This document shows, one piece after another, positions 21,120-23,282 of a DNA stretch of 23,282 nt. The stretch comes from Acidobacteriaceae bacterium. GTDB lineage: Bacteria; Acidobacteriota; Terriglobia; Terriglobales; Acidobacteriaceae. How positions within the stretch are numbered: position 1 is the stretch's first letter; each line of letters starts with the position of its first letter. The translations under genes were made by a program, and so were the position numbers. Where the stretch lies: positions 1 through 23,282 of the forward strand of contig JASHUR010000055.1 in the NCBI GenBank assembly GCA_030039895.1, written 5' to 3'. Under the pieces are notes generated by a model. It searched no databases, was not told the DNA's origin, and was given only the letters and a program-made list of their open reading frames with translations.

Positions 21120-23282
21120 ATGAAGTCCAGACTCCATTTGCTGTCTGCAGCCGCACTTCTCGCCTGTCTCACGCTCTCCGCACCTGCTCTCTTCGCCCAA
21201 ATGCCGAAGCCCGGAGTCGTACACCACCCATGGGACGACAAATCCCTCTCGCCCGACGTCCGCGCCGACATGGTCCTGAAGCAGATGACCCTCGACGAGA
21301 AGATTCAGCTCGTCCACGGCACCGGCTGGGGAGCGCTTATCCCCGGTAGCCCCATCCTTCCCGGCAATAACTGGGGAGCAGGCTACGTGCCCGGCATCCC
21401 GCGTCTCGGCATCCCCGGCGTCAACCTGCAGGACTCCGCCGTCGGCGTCCGCCTCTCCGCGCTCATGGGCCGCTACTCCACGCTTCTGCCCTCAACGCTC
21501 TGCGCGGCCTCCAGCTGGAACCCCAAGGCCGCCCAGCTCTACGGTGACGTCATCGGACGCGAGCTCCGCGCCCAGGGCTTCAACATGTCCATCGGCGGAG
21601 GCGTCGATCTCATGCGCGACCCGCGCAACGGCCGCAACTTCGAGTACGCTGGTGAAGACCCTCTCCTCGCCGGAACCATGACCGGAAACCTCATCAAGGG
21701 CGTACAGGGCGAGCACGTCATGGGCGATATCAAGCACTACGCCTTCAACGACCAGGAAACCGGGCGCAACTACTACAACGCCATCATCAGCCATCGCGCC
21801 GCCCGCGAAAGCGATCTGCTCGCGTTTGAAATCGGCATCGACATCGGCCATCCCGCTGGAGTCATGTGCTCCTACAACCGCGTCAACGGCGACTACTCCT
21901 GCGAAAACAGCTGGCTCCTGAATGACGTCCTCAAGAAGGACTTCCACTTCAAGGGATGGGTCCTCTCCGACTGGGGCGCAACCCACTCCACCGTCAAGGC
22001 CGCACTCGCCGGACTCGATCAGGAAATGCCCGGCGACCACTACTTTGGCGACAACCTCAAACAGGCCGTCCAGGACGGTCAGGTCCCCATGTCCCGCCTC
22101 GATGACATGGACCATCGCATCTTGCGCAGCATGTTCGCCGACGGCGTCATCGACTACCCCGTCATGCCGCGCTCCGTCGTCAATCCCTTCACCGGACGCG
22201 ACGATGCCGAGCACATTGCCGAGCAGAGCATCGTGCTTCTTAAGAATGAAGGCAACGTCCTCCCGCTCGACGCCTCCACACACCAGACCATCGCCCTCAT
22301 CGGCTCGCACGCTGACGTAGGCGTGCTCTCCGGTGGCGGATCCGCACAGGTCGATGCGCCCGGCGGCAACGTCATCGACCCCCACCCCGGCGGGGCGATC
22401 TGGGGCGAGACCGTCTACTTCCCCTCATCGCCGCTCAAGTACATCCGTGAGCACGCACCCGACGCCAAGGTGGAATTCAACTCCGGCACCGACGACACCG
22501 CTGCCGCCGCCTTCGCCAAATCCGCGGACATCGCCATCGTCTTCGTCAACCAGCCCATGCACGAAGGCATGGACCGCCCCACCATGTCCCTGCCCGACAA
22601 TCAGGACGCGCTCGTCTCCGCCGTCGCCGCCGCCAATCCCCACACAATTGTCGTCCTTGAGACCGGAGGCCCAGTCTCCATGCCCTGGGCCGGCAGCGTG
22701 CAGGGCATCGTCGAAGCCTGGTACCCCGGCATCGGCGGCGCGCAGGCCCTCGCTAACCTGCTCTTCGGCACGGTGAACTTCACGGCCAAGCTGCCCGCTA
22801 CCTTCGCCAAGGACGACGCGCAGCTTCCGCATCCTGAAGTTCCCGGCTACAACCTTCAGGACGTGACCCACACCACCACCTACATGGTCCACGGCAAAAA
22901 GATCTCTCACACCGAGAAGGACAAACCCGAGTTCCCCGTCGACTACAACAAGGCGGGCGCAGCCGTCGGATACAAGTGGTTCGAGGAGCGGCACCTCACG
23001 CCGCTCTTCCCCTTCGGCTTCGGACTCTCCTACACCACCTACGCATACTCCGGACTTTCCGTGAACAGTGACGGCGCCTCCGCCACCCTCACCGTCAAAA
23101 ACACCGGCTCGCGCGCCGGAACCGAGATCGCCGAAGTCTACGCTAAGATTCCCAAATCAGCGGGCGAACACTACATGCGGCTCGTCGGCTTCGACCGCGT
23201 CAAGCTCGCCGCCGGAGAATCGAAAACCGTCACCATCCCGCTCAACCAACTCTGCGAGTCCATCTACAACACCAAGACCGAC
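21120..23282 (+). CDS. Glycoside hydrolase family 3 enzyme, beta-glucosidase-like, 3' end outside window
   Basis: 721 codons are visible without a stop. A signal peptide (MKSRLHLLSAAALLACLTLS, cleavage near AQ at ~25) is followed by the GH3 TIM-barrel domain (~40-345) with LQDSAVGVR, a GGGVDLMRDPRNGRNFEYAGEDP block, KHYAFNDQE and the nucleophile Asp284 in LSDWGATHS. The GH3 C-terminal sandwich (~360-590) has EQSIVLLKNEGNVLPLD. A fibronectin-III-like domain begins near 655 after PLFPFGFGLSYT. GH3 enzymes release terminal sugars, most often beta-glucose, from oligosaccharides; specificity cannot be read here. AGGAGA lies about 13 bases before the ATG. It probably acts in the periplasm and may work with the PL5 lyases through the shared operator. 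Confidence 0.93.
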   Translation, partial: MKSRLHLLSAAALLACLTLSAPALFAQMPKPGVVHHPWDDKSLSPDVRADMVLKQMTLDEKIQLVHGTGWGALIPGSPILPGNNWGAGYVPGIPRLGIPGVNLQDSAVGVRLSALMGRYSTLLPSTLCAASSWNPKAAQLYGDVIGRELRAQGFNMSIGGGVDLMRDPRNGRNFEYAGEDPLLAGTMTGNLIKGVQGEHVMGDIKHYAFNDQETGRNYYNAIISHRAARESDLLAFEIGIDIGHPAGVMCSYNRVNGDYSCENSWLLNDVLKKDFHFKGWVLSDWGATHSTVKAALAGLDQEMPGDHYFGDNLKQAVQDGQVPMSRLDDMDHRILRSMFADGVIDYPVMPRSVVNPFTGRDDAEHIAEQSIVLLKNEGNVLPLDASTHQTIALIGSHADVGVLSGGGSAQVDAPGGNVIDPHPGGAIWGETVYFPSSPLKYIREHAPDAKVEFNSGTDDTAAAAFAKSADIAIVFVNQPMHEGMDRPTMSLPDNQDALVSAVAAANPHTIVVLETGGPVSMPWAGSVQGIVEAWYPGIGGAQALANLLFGTVNFTAKLPATFAKDDAQLPHPEVPGYNLQDVTHTTTYMVHGKKISHTEKDKPEFPVDYNKAGAAVGYKWFEERHLTPLFPFGFGLSYTTYAYSGLSVNSDGASATLTVKNTGSRAGTEIAEVYAKIPKSAGEHYMRLVGFDRVKLAAGESKTVTIPLNQLCESIYNTKTD

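Noticed and set aside
21492..22385. Minus-strand open frame of 297 codons antisense to the GH3 gene
   Set aside because: It lies entirely within conserved GH3 motifs on the plus strand. The composition is shadow-like, and nothing supports expression.

Overview
The window is GC-rich chromosomal DNA, densely packed with genes on both strands. The gene content points to an acidobacterium of the Terriglobia/Acidobacteriaceae type. Supporting traits are a CadC-like winged-helix/TPR receptor, a fused AroDE enzyme, SpoIIE-type phosphatase and GGDEF proteins with large membrane sensor parts, a DoxX-like protein and secreted carbohydrate-active enzymes. This taxonomic placement is inference from gene families; no marker gene such as rRNA is present.

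Layout. (1) 1-3061: the start of a DoxX-like membrane protein (-), a secreted DUF4232-like protein (+), a two-gene operon encoding an isoprenylcysteine-methyltransferase-like membrane protein and a MarR regulator (-) with a near-perfect palindromic operator over its promoter, and a divergent bifunctional Ada DNA-alkylation repair regulator (+). (2) 3120-6863: two membrane signalling proteins in the same direction, a SpoIIE/PP2C phosphatase and a GGDEF diguanylate cyclase. (3) 6958-9737: a winged-helix/TPR receptor-regulator (-), divergent from a small secreted protein (+) that is followed by a strong stem-loop and a textbook terminator. (4) 10075-14695, all minus strand: an orphan GvpL/GvpF-family protein with its own terminator, a tail-anchored Glu/Pro/Ala-rich protein with seven tandem pentapeptides, and AroDE of the shikimate pathway. 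(5) 15041-18784, plus strand: an M3 metallopeptidase, a Phd/PIN toxin-antitoxin pair with a palindromic operator and an apparently leaderless promoter, and a secreted TPR protein. (6) 18809-23282: two tandem, translationally coupled PL5-type alginate lyases (-), divergent from a GH3 beta-glucosidase-like enzyme (+) that runs off the window. A perfect LacI-type palindrome lies between them.

The clearest functional unit is the last one, a probable polysaccharide-utilisation locus: extracytoplasmic PL5 lyases and a GH3 exo-glycosidase sharing a LacI-family operator. The most unusual items are the GvpL/F homologue without any gas-vesicle genes in view, the pentapeptide-repeat tail-anchored protein, and the three clean palindromic operators. 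No rRNA, tRNA, CRISPR array, insertion sequence or prophage was seen.
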